This document shows positions 50,736 to 59,595 of a DNA stretch of 64,000 nt, in pieces; position 1 is the first letter of the stretch, and every line of letters begins with the position of its first letter. Position numbers and translations under genes: made by a program. Under the pieces are notes generated by a model. The model searched no databases. It had not been told where the DNA came from and saw only the letters and a program-made list of their open reading frames with translations. Source of the stretch: Devosia elaeis (GTDB lineage: Bacteria; Pseudomonadota; Alphaproteobacteria; Rhizobiales; Devosiaceae); contig NZ_LVVY01000062.1 in NCBI RefSeq assembly GCF_001650025.1, positions 46,868 to 110,867 on the forward strand. The letters are read 5' to 3'.

Positions 50736-51026
50736 ATGGCCAAGCAAAGCACAAGAGCAGTGGCGCTGCCAGCGATCATCGATCTCGACGCCATCGACGC
50801 GATCCGCGACCAGCTCGCCGAGGCGCTGGACGAAGGCGCGGTGCTGGTGGATGCGGGCGGGGTGGAGCGCGTGTCGACCAATGCGCTGCTGCTGCTGGTC
50901 AGCGCCGCCGAAACGGCCCGGAGAAACCATTTTGACTTCGGCATTGCGACGCCGAGCGCGGCCATGCTCGCCGCGATCGAGCGGCTGGGCCTCGGCGCCC
51001 AGTTTTCAGGGATGATGAGACAATGA
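50736..51026 (+). CDS. STAS-domain protein of the chemotaxis operon
   Basis: A 96-residue cytoplasmic protein with a lone STAS fold, as in anti-anti-sigma factors. The segment VLVDAGGVERVSTNALLLLVSA places a Ser and Thr at the position that is phosphorylated in SpoIIAA-type proteins. The start at 50736 was chosen over an ATG at 50700. It overlaps cheY by four bases and opens the che cluster. It may modulate CheA or a receptor array; its target is unknown. Confidence 0.8.
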   Translation: MAKQSTRAVALPAIIDLDAIDAIRDQLAEALDEGAVLVDAGGVERVSTNALLLLVSAAETARRNHFDFGIATPSAAMLAAIERLGLGAQFSGMMRQ

Positions 51027-51388
51027 CCTTGCGCGTACTGACGGTGGACGATTCGCGAACCATCCTGGCCATGCTGCATCACACGCTGTCCAATGCGGGT
51101 TTCGAAGTGCTGCAGGCCGAGGACGGCAAGCAGGGGCTCGACCTGCTCAAGGCCGAGAGCGTCGACGTGGTGATCACCGATATCAACATGCCGGTCATGG
51201 ACGGAATCGAGTTCATCAAGAACGTACGCGCCACCGGCCAGCACAATTCGCTGCCCATCCTGATCCTCACCACCGAAACCAGCCAGGACAAGCGCGACCA
51301 GGGCAAGGCCGCGGGCGGCACCGGCTGGATCGTCAAGCCGTTCGACCCGGAAAAGCTGATCTCGGTGATCCAGCGCGTCGTGCATTGA
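51023..51388 (+). CDS. cheY: Chemotaxis response regulator CheY
   Basis: A single-domain receiver of 121 residues. Acidic pocket Asp9-Asp10, phosphoacceptor Asp53 (VVITDINMP), Thr in ILTTETS and Lys in IVKPFD are all present, so it should be phosphorylated by CheA and act on the flagellar motor or as a phosphate sink. It is coupled to the STAS gene and lies 35 bases before cheA. Confidence 0.93.
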   Translation: MTLRVLTVDDSRTILAMLHHTLSNAGFEVLQAEDGKQGLDLLKAESVDVVITDINMPVMDGIEFIKNVRATGQHNSLPILILTTETSQDKRDQGKAAGGTGWIVKPFDPEKLISVIQRVVH

Positions 51389-51423
51389 CCAGAACCGGAC
51401 CCAGAAGGGTTGGATAGGCGTAG

Positions 51424-53757
51424 ATGAGTGATCTCGACGACTTTAAGGCCACCTATTTCGACGAATGCTCGGAGCTGCTCACCGAGCTCGAAGAGCAATT
51501 CGCCGCCATCGAGGCCGGCGAGCGCGATGCCGACAGGCTGAACGCGGTTTTCCGCGCCATCCATTCGATCAAGGGCGGCGCCGGCGCTTTCGGCTTTTCG
51601 GCCATGGTGGGCTTTGCCCATGCCTATGAAACCCTGCTCGATTATGTCCGCGACGGGCGGGTGGAGCTTACCGACGAGGTGGTGAGCCTGTGCATCCGGG
51701 CCAATGACATCGTCGCCGATCACGTCAATGCCGCCCAGTCCGGGGACGATCTGCCGGCCGATTACGGCGCCGATGAGAAGGCGCGCTTCGATGCCCTGGC
51801 GCGCGGCGACAGCGCCGAGGACGAGGAAGGCGAGCCGATCGAGGATTTCGATATCGAGTTCACCCCCGTCATGGTCAATCTGGACGCCCCGGCATCGGGC
51901 GAGGCCCCGGTGGCAGACGCTTTCGAGGCGCCGCCGATGCAGGCCGAGACGGGAAGCTGGGAAATCCGCTTCACCCCGCATCGGGCGCTCTATGCCCGTG
52001 CCAACGATCCGCTGCTGCTGTTCCGCGAACTGGCGGCCTTGGGGCGAATGCAGGTGGTGGCGCGGCTGGGCGAGGTGCCCCCGCTGTCCGACTTCGAGCC
52101 CTTTGCGGTCTATTGCTCCTGGGAGATCACGCTGTCGGCGCCGGAATTGAGCGAAGCGGCGATCCGGGAAGTGTTCGAATTCGTCGACGGCGATTGCGAC
52201 ATCGTCATCGCCCAGGCCGGGTCCGCTCCTTTTGCCGGGGCCTCATTCGAGGATAGCCCGGCTGTCGAAGCCGCCGCAGCGGCGCAGGACGAGCCGGACC
52301 TATCGAGCCTGCTGGCCCTCACCGAGGACGAGATGAACGGGGGACCGCTGGTGGCGGATCTGCCCGAGCCCGTGGCGCCGCCCGAAGACTTTGCGCCCGA
52401 ACCCGAGGCGGCGCCGGCCGGCGCCCAGGACGCGTTCGAGGAAGCGCCGGCGCTGTCCTTCACGGCCCTGGCCGAAGCCATCCAGCCCGCCCCAGCCCCG
52501 CAGGCGGCCAAGCCCGCCATGCCGGCGGCCAAGGCGCTGCCGGCCGCGGGCGAGGGCGATGAGGGCCATCGCAGCGTCGGCGTGCAATCGATCCGCGTCG
52601 ATCTCGACAAGGTGGATCGCGTGGTCAACATGGTGGGCGAACTGGTCATCACCCAATCCATGCTGACCCAGCAGATGGATGAGACGCTGCGCGCCCGCTA
52701 TACCGAATTGGTGCGGGGGCTCGAAGTGCTGGCCCAGACCACGCGGGGCCTGCAGGATTCGGTGATGGCGATCCGCGCCCAGCCGGTCAAATCGGTGTTC
52801 TCGCGCATGCCGCGGCTGGTGCGGGAACTGGCGAGCAAGACCGGCAAGAAGATCAAGCTTGAAACGATCGGCGAGAATACCGAGATCGACAAGACGGTCA
52901 TCGAGCAGCTTTCCGATCCGCTGACCCATATGATCCGCAATTCGGCCGATCACGGCATCGAGGATCCGGCAAGGCGGCTGGCCGCCGGAAAGGGCGAGAC
53001 CGGCACGATAAGGCTGTCGGCGGAGCAGGCGGGCGGCAATATCCTCATCATCGTCGAGGACGACGGCGCCGGCATCAATCGCGAGCGCGTGCTGAAGCTG
53101 GCGCGCGACAAGGGGATCGTGGCGCCCGAAATCACCCCGACCGACGAGCAGATCGACCAATTGATCTTCGCCCCGGGCTTTTCGACCGCCGAGGCGGTCA
53201 GCGACATTTCCGGGCGCGGCGTCGGCATGGACGTGGTGCTCTCCAATATCAAGAAAATCGGCGGCTCGGTGCATGTCCGGAGCTGGACCGGCAAGGGCAC
53301 GCGCATGACGCTGCGCCTGCCGCTGACACTGGCCGTGCTCGACGTCATGTTGGTCAAGGTCGGCGGCGGTCCCTATGTGGTGCCGCTCTCCTCGATCGTG
53401 GAAACCATGCAATGCTCCAGGGCCAATTTCGAGCGCGTGCCCTCGGGTGGACGGGTGCTGCAGGTGCGGGGCGAATATGTACAGGTCATCGATCTGGGCC
53501 AGCGGTTCGGCCTGCCCAATGCGGTGGCGGCCGAGGAGCAGTTCGTGGTGCTGTGCGAGACCGAGGGCAGCCAGAAGGTGGCTTTGGTTGTGGACGATAT
53601 CATCGGCCAGCAGCAGGTGGTCATCAAGAGTCTCGAAGAGAATTTCGAGCGCGTGGACGGCATTGCCGGCGGCACCATCCTGGGCGACGGCAATGTGGCG
53701 CTGATCGTGGACGTGCAGGGCCTGCGCAGCACCCATATCCATCAGAATGCGGCCTGA
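51424..53757 (+). CDS. cheA: Chemotaxis histidine kinase CheA
   Basis: The central kinase of the chemotaxis system, 777 residues. The P1 phosphotransfer domain (1-105) holds His47 in AIHSIKGGAGAFGF. After an acidic linker, a small domain at about 178-265 (WEIRFTPHRALYARANDPLLLFRELAALG) corresponds to the P2-like domain found in many CheA proteins. A long Ala/Pro/Glu linker (about 275-395) follows, then P3 dimerisation (from about 400: IRVDLDKVDRVVNMVGELVI), P4 ATPase (HMIRNSADHGIED, DDGAGI, GRGVGMDVV) and P5 CheW-like (about 640-770). All catalytic parts are present. Confidence 0.95.
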   Translation: MSDLDDFKATYFDECSELLTELEEQFAAIEAGERDADRLNAVFRAIHSIKGGAGAFGFSAMVGFAHAYETLLDYVRDGRVELTDEVVSLCIRANDIVADHVNAAQSGDDLPADYGADEKARFDALARGDSAEDEEGEPIEDFDIEFTPVMVNLDAPASGEAPVADAFEAPPMQAETGSWEIRFTPHRALYARANDPLLLFRELAALGRMQVVARLGEVPPLSDFEPFAVYCSWEITLSAPELSEAAIREVFEFVDGDCDIVIAQAGSAPFAGASFEDSPAVEAAAAAQDEPDLSSLLALTEDEMNGGPLVADLPEPVAPPEDFAPEPEAAPAGAQDAFEEAPALSFTALAEAIQPAPAPQAAKPAMPAAKALPAAGEGDEGHRSVGVQSIRVDLDKVDRVVNMVGELVITQSMLTQQMDETLRARYTELVRGLEVLAQTTRGLQDSVMAIRAQPVKSVFSRMPRLVRELASKTGKKIKLETIGENTEIDKTVIEQLSDPLTHMIRNSADHGIEDPARRLAAGKGETGTIRLSAEQAGGNILIIVEDDGAGINRERVLKLARDKGIVAPEITPTDEQIDQLIFAPGFSTAEAVSDISGRGVGMDVVLSNIKKIGGSVHVRSWTGKGTRMTLRLPLTLAVLDVMLVKVGGGPYVVPLSSIVETMQCSRANFERVPSGGRVLQVRGEYVQVIDLGQRFGLPNAVAAEEQFVVLCETEGSQKVALVVDDIIGQQQVVIKSLEENFERVDGIAGGTILGDGNVALIVDVQGLRSTHIHQNAA

Positions 53758-53844
53758 TTTGCGGGCCTGGTGTTAAGACATTGGCGTCATCTGGCGCGAT
53801 AGAGTGAATGAGCTGCCCAGGACGGGCATTGGAAAGGCAGAGAA

Positions 53845-54333
53845 ATGGAAGCCCTTAGCCTTCGCGACGACATGAGCGACAAGAGTGCCGCTGCCGGGCA
53901 GAACAGCCTGCAGCTGATCGCCTTTTCCATCGGCGAGCAGACCTATGGGGTCGAAATCACGACGGTGCGCGAAATCCGCGCCTGGAACGGCGCGACGCCC
54001 CTGCCCAATACAAGAGAATTCGTGCGCGGCGTCATCAATCTGCGCGGCACGATCGTGCCGATCTTCGACCTGCGCGCCCGCTTCGGCGACGGCCAGACCG
54101 CGCCCACCAAGAACCATGTCGTGGTGGTGATGAGCGTCGGCGACAAATGGGTCGGGATCCTGGTCGATGCGGTGAGCGACATCCTCACCGTCAATCGCGA
54201 CGACATCCACAACGTGCCCGAGGGCAATGCCATCGACACCGAATTGCTCAACGGCATCGTCACCCATGACAATCGCATGGTCGGGCTCATCGACCTGCAT
54301 GCCGTGGTGACCGGCGCGAAGATGGATGGCTAG
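53845..54333 (+). CDS. cheW: Chemotaxis coupling protein CheW
   Basis: The adaptor that links CheA to receptors, 162 residues. After a 20-residue leader the CheW fold has IAFSIGEQTYGVEITTVREIRAW, LPNTREFVRGVINLRGTIVPIFDLRARFG and the C-terminal DNRMVGLIDLHAV. The start follows ggaaagg. A terminator closes the unit 28 bases after the stop, separating it from the rest of the cluster at 56.5 kb. Confidence 0.95.
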   Translation: MEALSLRDDMSDKSAAAGQNSLQLIAFSIGEQTYGVEITTVREIRAWNGATPLPNTREFVRGVINLRGTIVPIFDLRARFGDGQTAPTKNHVVVVMSVGDKWVGILVDAVSDILTVNRDDIHNVPEGNAIDTELLNGIVTHDNRMVGLIDLHAVVTGAKMDG

Positions 54334-54361
54334 GGCCGGTTCACCGCAATGGAATTTTGAA

Positions 54362-54383
54362 GGGCGCCCCGGGCGCCCTTTTT
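54362..54383 (+). terminator. Intrinsic terminator after cheW
   Basis: A 7-base-pair GC stem (gggcgcc 54362-54368, ggcgccc 54372-54378) followed by five T and tatttt, the strongest terminator of the che region. Confidence 0.85.
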
Positions 54384-54407
54384 ATTTTGGGCCGTTTCTA
54401 TCGTGCT

Positions 54408-54596
54408 CATCGCCACCCTCGGGCCGGAGCCGCCGCCTTGGGGTGTGGTGGCAGGCCCTCGGGTCGGGCCCGAGGGTGACGAGTTGTGGTTGGGGCTGGA
54501 TCGTTCGACAACGCGATGCGGCACCCTCCCCCTTGCGGGGAGGGCAAACAGAGCTTGGGTCCGCGAGGGCCTAGCGGCGCTCGGGAGGGGGACGGG
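54408..54596. repeat. Adjacent family-B and family-A palindromic repeats
   Basis: A family-B element (ccaccctcgggccgg ... cgggcccgagggtgacgag) at 54408-54482 is followed by a family-A element (caccctcccccttgcgggg ... tagcggcgctcgggaggggg) at 54520-54596. They fill the space between the cheW terminator and the stop of the GFA gene. Confidence 0.7.
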
Positions 54597-54618
54597 CGGC
54601 AGGGTGTAGTGTTGGACA

Positions 54619-55044
54619 CTAGAGATAGGTGGAATGGACCGGGGGCTGGTCCTGCCGGTCGGCGATGCCGTTTTCGTAGATGATGGGCACGGCGGCGAGA
54701 TCGGCTTCGTCCACATTATCGAGGCTGGCGAGGTTGAGGGCGTAGAACCAGCCGTTGAAAGGCGCCATGTCGAGATAGCCTTTGGAAAAGAGCTGCACCC
54801 CGCAATGGCGGCAGAAGCGGTGGTGAATATGGTCCTCGGGCCATTGCGAATCGGGGGCGCGGTAATCGGCCAGGTCCGCTTCGCCCGAGAGCAGGCGGAT
54901 ATCGTCGGTGCCGACAAAGCTCTTCCAGTAGCGGGTCTTGCGGCAATAGGTGCAATTGCAGCGCTGGCTGGGGGAGGCGAGGTCGACATCGGCCTCGAAA
55001 TGCACCGCGCCGCAATGGCAGGAGCCCTTATAGGTCTTCTTCAT
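54619..55044 (-). CDS. GFA-family zinc protein
   Basis: A 141-residue zinc protein of the GFA/CENP-V fold. The start at 55044 follows ggaggag. Zinc cysteines are in GSCHCGAVHFEAD, CNCTYCRKTRYWKSF and FCRHCGVQLF. It differs clearly in sequence from the GFA protein at 32152. It is the last gene of a three-gene minus-strand cassette after ArsR and SRPBCC genes, starting two bases from the SRPBCC stop, so it is probably co-transcribed with them. Confidence 0.9.
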   Translation of the reverse strand: MKKTYKGSCHCGAVHFEADVDLASPSQRCNCTYCRKTRYWKSFVGTDDIRLLSGEADLADYRAPDSQWPEDHIHHRFCRHCGVQLFSKGYLDMAPFNGWFYALNLASLDNVDEADLAAVPIIYENGIADRQDQPPVHSTYL

Positions 55045-55046
55045 GC

Positions 55047-55511
55047 TTATTTCTCCTCCCGGGTGGCGAGATAGGCCGCTTCCTTGTCGATGCATTCGCT
55101 CCAGCCGTCGCGATGGCTGTCGCGCTCGGCACTGTCGGCGAAGGGGCCCTGGCGGAAGTGCTGGAGGGTGACGCCATCGACCTCGCGCCAGGTGAGCGTA
55201 ATTTCATTGGCGTCGGTGAGGCCCGAATCCCGTTCCCAGGCAAAGCTCATGACCAGTTTTTCGTGTGGCACGATTTCGCGGAATGCGCCGCCGAACCAGC
55301 TATCCCCATATTGCTCGGCCCGGATCAGGCCGCGATAGCGCCCGCCCGGGCGCAGATCGAGACTGTAGGAGGGACAGGTGAAATCCTTGGGACCGAACCA
55401 GCGCTTGAGCCAATCGGCGTCGGTCCAGAGCCGCCAGAGCAGGCCGGCCGGTGCGGTGAAACGGCGCTCGATATCGAGCCAATGGCCCAATTGGGGATCA
55501 GTTCGAGACAT
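55047..55511 (-). CDS. SRPBCC/AHSA1-family protein
   Basis: A 154-residue START-fold protein of the activator of Hsp90 ATPase homologue 1-like group. Visible features are IERRFTAPAGLLWRLWTDADWLKRWFGP near the N terminus and SFAWERD and EITLTWREVDG later. Members form hydrophobic ligand cavities; no reaction is assigned. It overlaps the ArsR gene by 14 bases, a very common pairing in which the ArsR protein represses the pair. Confidence 0.9.
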   Translation of the reverse strand: MSRTDPQLGHWLDIERRFTAPAGLLWRLWTDADWLKRWFGPKDFTCPSYSLDLRPGGRYRGLIRAEQYGDSWFGGAFREIVPHEKLVMSFAWERDSGLTDANEITLTWREVDGVTLQHFRQGPFADSAERDSHRDGWSECIDKEAAYLATREEK

Positions 55512-55848
55512 CGCTGTCTCCCTTGGTCAGGTGTTCGATGAGGGCATCAAGCTTATCGAAGCCTTCGTCCCAGAAGCGGCGATATTCCTCGATCCAGGCG
55601 GCGACATCGCGCAAGGGCGCGGCCTGGAGCTGCACCGGCCGCCATTGGGCATTGCGGCTGCGCGAGACCAGGCCTGCCTCCTCCAGCACCTTGAGATGCC
55701 GGGAAATGGCGGGCAGCGAAATATCGAAGGGCGCGGCAAGCTCGCCGACACTGGCTTCGCCACCGGCCAGCCGGGCCAGGATGGCGCGACGGGTCGGATC
55801 GGCCAGCGCCGAGAGCGTCACGCTCATCGGGTCGGAGGCCTTTTGCAT
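55498..55848 (-). CDS. ArsR-family transcriptional regulator
   Basis: A 116-residue winged-helix repressor. The core LSALADPTRRAILARLAGGEASVGELAAPFDISLPAISRHLKVLEEAGLVSRSR is complete. There is no metal-binding CxC motif in the recognition helix, so it belongs to the SRPBCC-linked subgroup rather than to true metal sensors. It should repress itself and the downstream SRPBCC and GFA genes. An AT-rich stretch at 55855-55885 (attaattaatataatggttaa) upstream is the likely promoter and operator. Confidence 0.93.
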   Translation of the reverse strand: MQKASDPMSVTLSALADPTRRAILARLAGGEASVGELAAPFDISLPAISRHLKVLEEAGLVSRSRNAQWRPVQLQAAPLRDVAAWIEEYRRFWDEGFDKLDALIEHLTKGDSDVSN

Positions 55849-55918
55849 TTAACGACCTCATTAATTAATATAATGGTTAAATAAGGGGTGTGCGTATCCT
55901 TGTCAAGCACCGACACGC

Positions 55919-55942
55919 AAAAGGCGCCTTGCGGCGCCTTTT
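55919..55942 (-). terminator. Intrinsic terminator after the gene at 55967
   Basis: A perfect ggcgcc/ggcgcc stem (55923-55928 and 55933-55938) with loop ttgc and four A on its left, giving four T on the minus strand; TTTT on the other side makes it bidirectional. Confidence 0.75.
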
Positions 55943-55966
55943 CGAATGCATGCAGCGGAAGGGGCG

Positions 55967-56320
55967 TTAGAACAATTCGGCTTCGCCGTGCACCTGGTGG
56001 GCGGCGATGCCGGACAGGGCGGGGACGCGGAGTTCGTCCAGGGTCAGGCTGGCCCAGATTTCGTCATAGACGCTGTCGGGGGCGGTGGGGGGCAGGAGGG
56101 CGAACTGGCGTACGGCCAGCGCCATGTTGTGGCAGCGCTGCTCGATGCGGTCCTGGCCCTGGAGGGCGGTGACGATCAATTGCATGGCATGCTGGACGCT
56201 GGGATCGGCGGCGATCTGCCGATCGGCCAGGATATCCAGGGCTTCGGTGATGCCTTCCAGCATGGACGCGGTCTGCCGCGCCGTCTCGTCCAGTTCCCTT
56301 GCCAGTTTCTGCAATGACAT
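55967..56320 (-). CDS. Hypothetical protein, probably chemotaxis-linked
   Basis: A 117-residue all-helical cytoplasmic protein with no signal or membrane segment. The N-terminal half is a heptad-like helix (LARELDETARQTASMLEGI), followed by MQLIVTALQGQDRIEQRCHNMALAVRQFA, in which LQxQDRIEQ resembles the helix motif of CheZ-like and receptor-associated helical proteins. It lies divergently beside cheD inside the che cluster. A role in chemotaxis is inferred from place and the motif only. It has its own terminator. Confidence 0.65.
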   Translation of the reverse strand: MSLQKLARELDETARQTASMLEGITEALDILADRQIAADPSVQHAMQLIVTALQGQDRIEQRCHNMALAVRQFALLPPTAPDSVYDEIWASLTLDELRVPALSGIAAHQVHGEAELF

Positions 56321-56488
56321 CGAATATTTACCCTAGCCCTGATGCGCTCACCCTATCCCCCCATTTCTAAACCTCTCCTTGCCGTGCCTGATCGTGCCAG
56401 CCCGCTCCGCCTTTGTGGTTAGCAATTGGCTAACGAGTTCTCCTCTACGATCCGGGTCGATTTGCCCGCACAGGTTTCCCAGCGACCG

Positions 56489-57079
56489 ATGGCCCTTACT
56501 TCTTCCCTGCCACCCGAATTCGATCGTGGGGTGGTAACCAATGTCCATCAGGGCGATTGCCATGTGTCCAACCTGCCCGATGTCACCTTCTCCACCGTTC
56601 TGGGGTCGTGCGTCGCGGCCTGCATCCGGGATCGCGTCGCCAATGTCGGCGGCATGAACCATTTCCTGCTCGCCGAGCAATCCGGCGCCGCCCGCGACCG
56701 CTACGGGGCCTCGGCCCGCTATGGCGCCTTCGCCATGGAGCAATTGATCAACAAGGTGCTGAGCCAGGGCACGGGGCGGAAGGCCAACCTGGAGATCAAG
56801 ATCTTCGGCGGCGGCAAGATCAATTCGGCCCTGGACGATGTGGGCGCCAAGAATATCGAATTCGTTCGGCAATTCCTGGTCGATGAAGGCTATGTGGCCA
56901 CGAGCCAGGACCTGGGCGGCACCTATGCGCGGCGGGTATTGTTCAAGCCGCATTCGGGGCGCGCCTTCGTCAAGCGGCTCGACAGCGATATCGGCGCCAA
57001 TGTGGCCCGGGAAGAACTGGCCATCGCCCGCCGCCGCGTGGTGGTGCCGGCTGCGGTCAGCGATATCGAGCTGTTCTAG
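56489..57079 (+). CDS. cheD: Chemoreceptor glutamine deamidase CheD
   Basis: Deamidates glutamines on methyl-accepting receptors and helps CheC-type control, 196 residues from the ATG at 56489 (a TTG 21 codons upstream is also in frame). The catalytic Cys41 in STVLGSCVAACIRD and His58 in GGMNHFLLAE are 17 residues apart, as in Thermotoga CheD. Further family blocks are RYGAFAMEQLINKVL, KIFGGGKI and NIEFVRQFLVDEGY. It opens the second part of the che cluster; no cheC is nearby. Confidence 0.94.
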   Translation: MALTSSLPPEFDRGVVTNVHQGDCHVSNLPDVTFSTVLGSCVAACIRDRVANVGGMNHFLLAEQSGAARDRYGASARYGAFAMEQLINKVLSQGTGRKANLEIKIFGGGKINSALDDVGAKNIEFVRQFLVDEGYVATSQDLGGTYARRVLFKPHSGRAFVKRLDSDIGANVAREELAIARRRVVVPAAVSDIELF

Positions 57080-57169
57080 ACCGATCCGTCGGCGGAGACC
57101 TTGCAAAGGTCTTACCGGGCCGGGCGGCGCTATAGACTTGATTAACCATTCTCCGGCTAGGACTTTTTC

Positions 57170-58720
57170 ATGCCGGACCGCTCCGCCACATCGACCGATT
57201 CGAGCCTGCATGGGCGCGGCTTCCAGCTCATGCTGGGCGCCTGCGGCCTCTGGCTGCTGGCGGGGATGATCGCGGTGGGCCTGCTGCTGGCGCTGGGGCC
57301 GGGCCCGGCCTGGTTCTCAATTTGCGGAAGCCTGGTGGGGCTGGCGGCGGCCGGAAGCCTTGCCGGCGGATACCTGTTCGATCGGCGCGACGAGGCCGAG
57401 CTGCGAGCAATGACCCTGGCAGCGGGCCTCGAGGCGCCGCCCGGGGTCAAGCTGAAAATGGCCGATATCGTGCATCTGCTGGGGGCAAGGCTCGACCGGG
57501 CGCATCATTTCCGCGCCGCCATCGGCGCGCTCGACATCGTCGCCCTGGTGGTCGATGCCGATGGCACGATCCTGGCGATGAGCCGAGGCGCCGAATTGCT
57601 GGCGCCGGGTGTGCATGAGGGGCAGAGCCTGGGTGCCCTCTTCGGCGCCGGCTACCTGGCGGGCGGCGGCGCGCCCGAAGAGGGGCTAACCCTTCTTGGC
57701 GGGCGGCGGCTGATCATTGCCCGGCACGCCCTGCCATCGGGCCGCTATCTTTTGGAAATGCGGCCGGCGGGCCATTATCTCGATGACGACGAGTTGGATG
57801 CGCTGGCCGGGGCGCTGGGCAGTGGCCAGAGCAGCTTCCGCTTCGAAACGAAAGCGGCCCAGGCCAATCCGGCCCTGGCGCTGCTCAATGCCAATCTGGA
57901 ACGGCTGGATGCGGGCATGGCGCAGTTCCGCGCCATCCTTGCCGGGCAGGCGGATGGAGCCGCCGATCCCGGCCTGCCGCTGGCGGCCGAAGGCCAGCGC
58001 GTGCTCGACATGGTGGAGGCCTTGCTCGACCGGCAGCGCGAGGCGGACGATGTGCGCCAGGGCCTCGAGGCCCGGCTGGCTGCGGTCAAGACGCTGCTGG
58101 GTCAGTTCGAAACCCGCGCCGCGGCGCTGGAAGCAGCGGCGGAAAACGGGCAGGCGGACCTTTCGGGACAGGTGGAAAGACTGGCCGCGCTGGAAGCGCA
58201 ATTGGCCGAAAGCCGGCAGGCGGGGCGGGAGGCGGAAAACCTTGCCGATGCCGCGGAAGTGGCGGCGGGACGCATCGCGGCGCTGGTGGGCGATATCGAC
58301 ATCATGGCGCGCGATATCGACAGGATGAGCGCGGGCATCGAGGACGTGTCCTTCCGCACCAATCTGCTGGCGCTGAACGCGGCAGTGGAGGCGGCCCGGG
58401 CGGGCGAGAAGGGAGCGGGCTTTGCGGTGGTGGCGGACGAGGTCCGGCAATTGGCGCAGGCGACCAATCGCTCGGCCAAGGATATCCGCGCCATCGCCGA
58501 CAAGGGCCGGGTGCAGGCGCGCGAGGGTCTCGGCGAGGCTGGCGAGATGCAAAAAATCACCGAAGCGCTGCGGGAGCATTTACGCAATCTAAGCAATGCG
58601 CGGACCAGTATCGCGGCAAACGCGCAGGACGAAGCGGCGTCGGAACGACCCGCAATGCGGACCGGCAGGGCGGGCGACAGGATCGGTCAGGAGACCGTTT
58701 TCGTCCGCCGCGCGAGCTAG
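57170..58720 (+). CDS. Methyl-accepting chemotaxis-type receptor with cytosolic PAS-like region
   Basis: A 516-residue receptor. Two hydrophobic helices close together (about 19-41 and 47-68) leave almost no periplasmic domain, so it senses from inside. Residues about 110-205 look like a PAS fold ([29 protein letters not shown]). A long Ala-rich coiled coil follows, and the signalling hairpin is at about 385-425 ([40 protein letters not shown]). No HAMP domain is apparent. It lies between cheD and cheR and is probably part of the operon. Confidence 0.88.
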   Translation: MPDRSATSTDSSLHGRGFQLMLGACGLWLLAGMIAVGLLLALGPGPAWFSICGSLVGLAAAGSLAGGYLFDRRDEAELRAMTLAAGLEAPPGVKLKMADIVHLLGARLDRAHHFRAAIGALDIVALVVDADGTILAMSRGAELLAPGVHEGQSLGALFGAGYLAGGGAPEEGLTLLGGRRLIIARHALPSGRYLLEMRPAGHYLDDDELDALAGALGSGQSSFRFETKAAQANPALALLNANLERLDAGMAQFRAILAGQADGAADPGLPLAAEGQRVLDMVEALLDRQREADDVRQGLEARLAAVKTLLGQFETRAAALEAAAENGQADLSGQVERLAALEAQLAESRQAGREAENLADAAEVAAGRIAALVGDIDIMARDIDRMSAGIEDVSFRTNLLALNAAVEAARAGEKGAGFAVVADEVRQLAQATNRSAKDIRAIADKGRVQAREGLGEAGEMQKITEALREHLRNLSNARTSIAANAQDEAASERPAMRTGRAGDRIGQETVFVRRAS

Positions 58721-58752
58721 CCGGAAGAAGCCGGCGAACGAGGAAGAACGGC

Positions 58753-59595
58753 ATGGAACAGGGAGAATTCTCCCTCAGCGAGCGGGAATTCGGGCGGATC
58801 AAGGCCCGGGTCTATTCGGTCGCCGGAATTGCACTGTCCGACGCCAAGCGGACGCTGGTGGTATCGCGGCTTTCCAAGATCCTGCGGGCGCTGGGCCTGC
58901 CCAGTTTCGATGCCTATCTCGATTATCTCGATCGGGGCGGCTCGGCCAAGGACGGGCAGGATTTCGTCAACGCATTGACCACGAATCTGACGCGCTTCTA
59001 TCGCGAGGACCATCATTTCGAGCATTTGCGGGCCCATGTCGGCGCGCTGATGACCGAAAGGCCGCGCGGCAGCCGGTTGCGCATCTGGTCGGCGGGCTGC
59101 TCGACCGGCCAGGAGCCCTATACCATCGCGCTCGACCTCCTGGCGGCCTTTCCCGATCTCAGGCGCTGGGACTTCAAAATCCTGGCTACCGATATCGATA
59201 CGGCGGTAATCGCCAAGGCGGGGCAGGGCCTCTATCCGGAGAGCGAATTGACGGGCCTTGCGCCGGAGCGGGCAAGGCTGTTCGAGAAGAATGGCGACGG
59301 TACGATCCGCATTCCGGCCGCGGCGCGGGAGCTGGTCTCGTTCAAGCCGCTCAATCTCATCGGGCCCTGGCCGATGAAGGGGCCGTTCGACGCCATCTTC
59401 TGCCGCAACGTCGCCATCTATTTCGACAAGCCCACCCAGGGAGAGATGTTCGGCCGCTTTTCCAAAATGCTGGCGCCGGAAGGTTTTCTCTATATCGGGC
59501 ATTCGGAAAATCTGGGTTCGGGTGGCGAGGGCTTCCGGCTGGTGGGCAAGACCATCTACCAGAGCCGTGAAAAACTGAGCAGGCGGGCCGCGTGA
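58753..59595 (+). CDS. cheR: Chemotaxis protein methyltransferase CheR
   Basis: Adds methyl groups from S-adenosylmethionine to receptor glutamates, 280 residues. The N-terminal helical domain (1-75) precedes the methyltransferase fold, with FYREDHHFEHLR, the cofactor loop WSAGCSTGQEPYTIA near 112, and CRNVAIYFDKPTQ. The last bases overlap cheB (TGATG), so methylation and demethylation enzymes are made together. Confidence 0.95.
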   Translation: MEQGEFSLSEREFGRIKARVYSVAGIALSDAKRTLVVSRLSKILRALGLPSFDAYLDYLDRGGSAKDGQDFVNALTTNLTRFYREDHHFEHLRAHVGALMTERPRGSRLRIWSAGCSTGQEPYTIALDLLAAFPDLRRWDFKILATDIDTAVIAKAGQGLYPESELTGLAPERARLFEKNGDGTIRIPAAARELVSFKPLNLIGPWPMKGPFDAIFCRNVAIYFDKPTQGEMFGRFSKMLAPEGFLYIGHSENLGSGGEGFRLVGKTIYQSREKLSRRAA

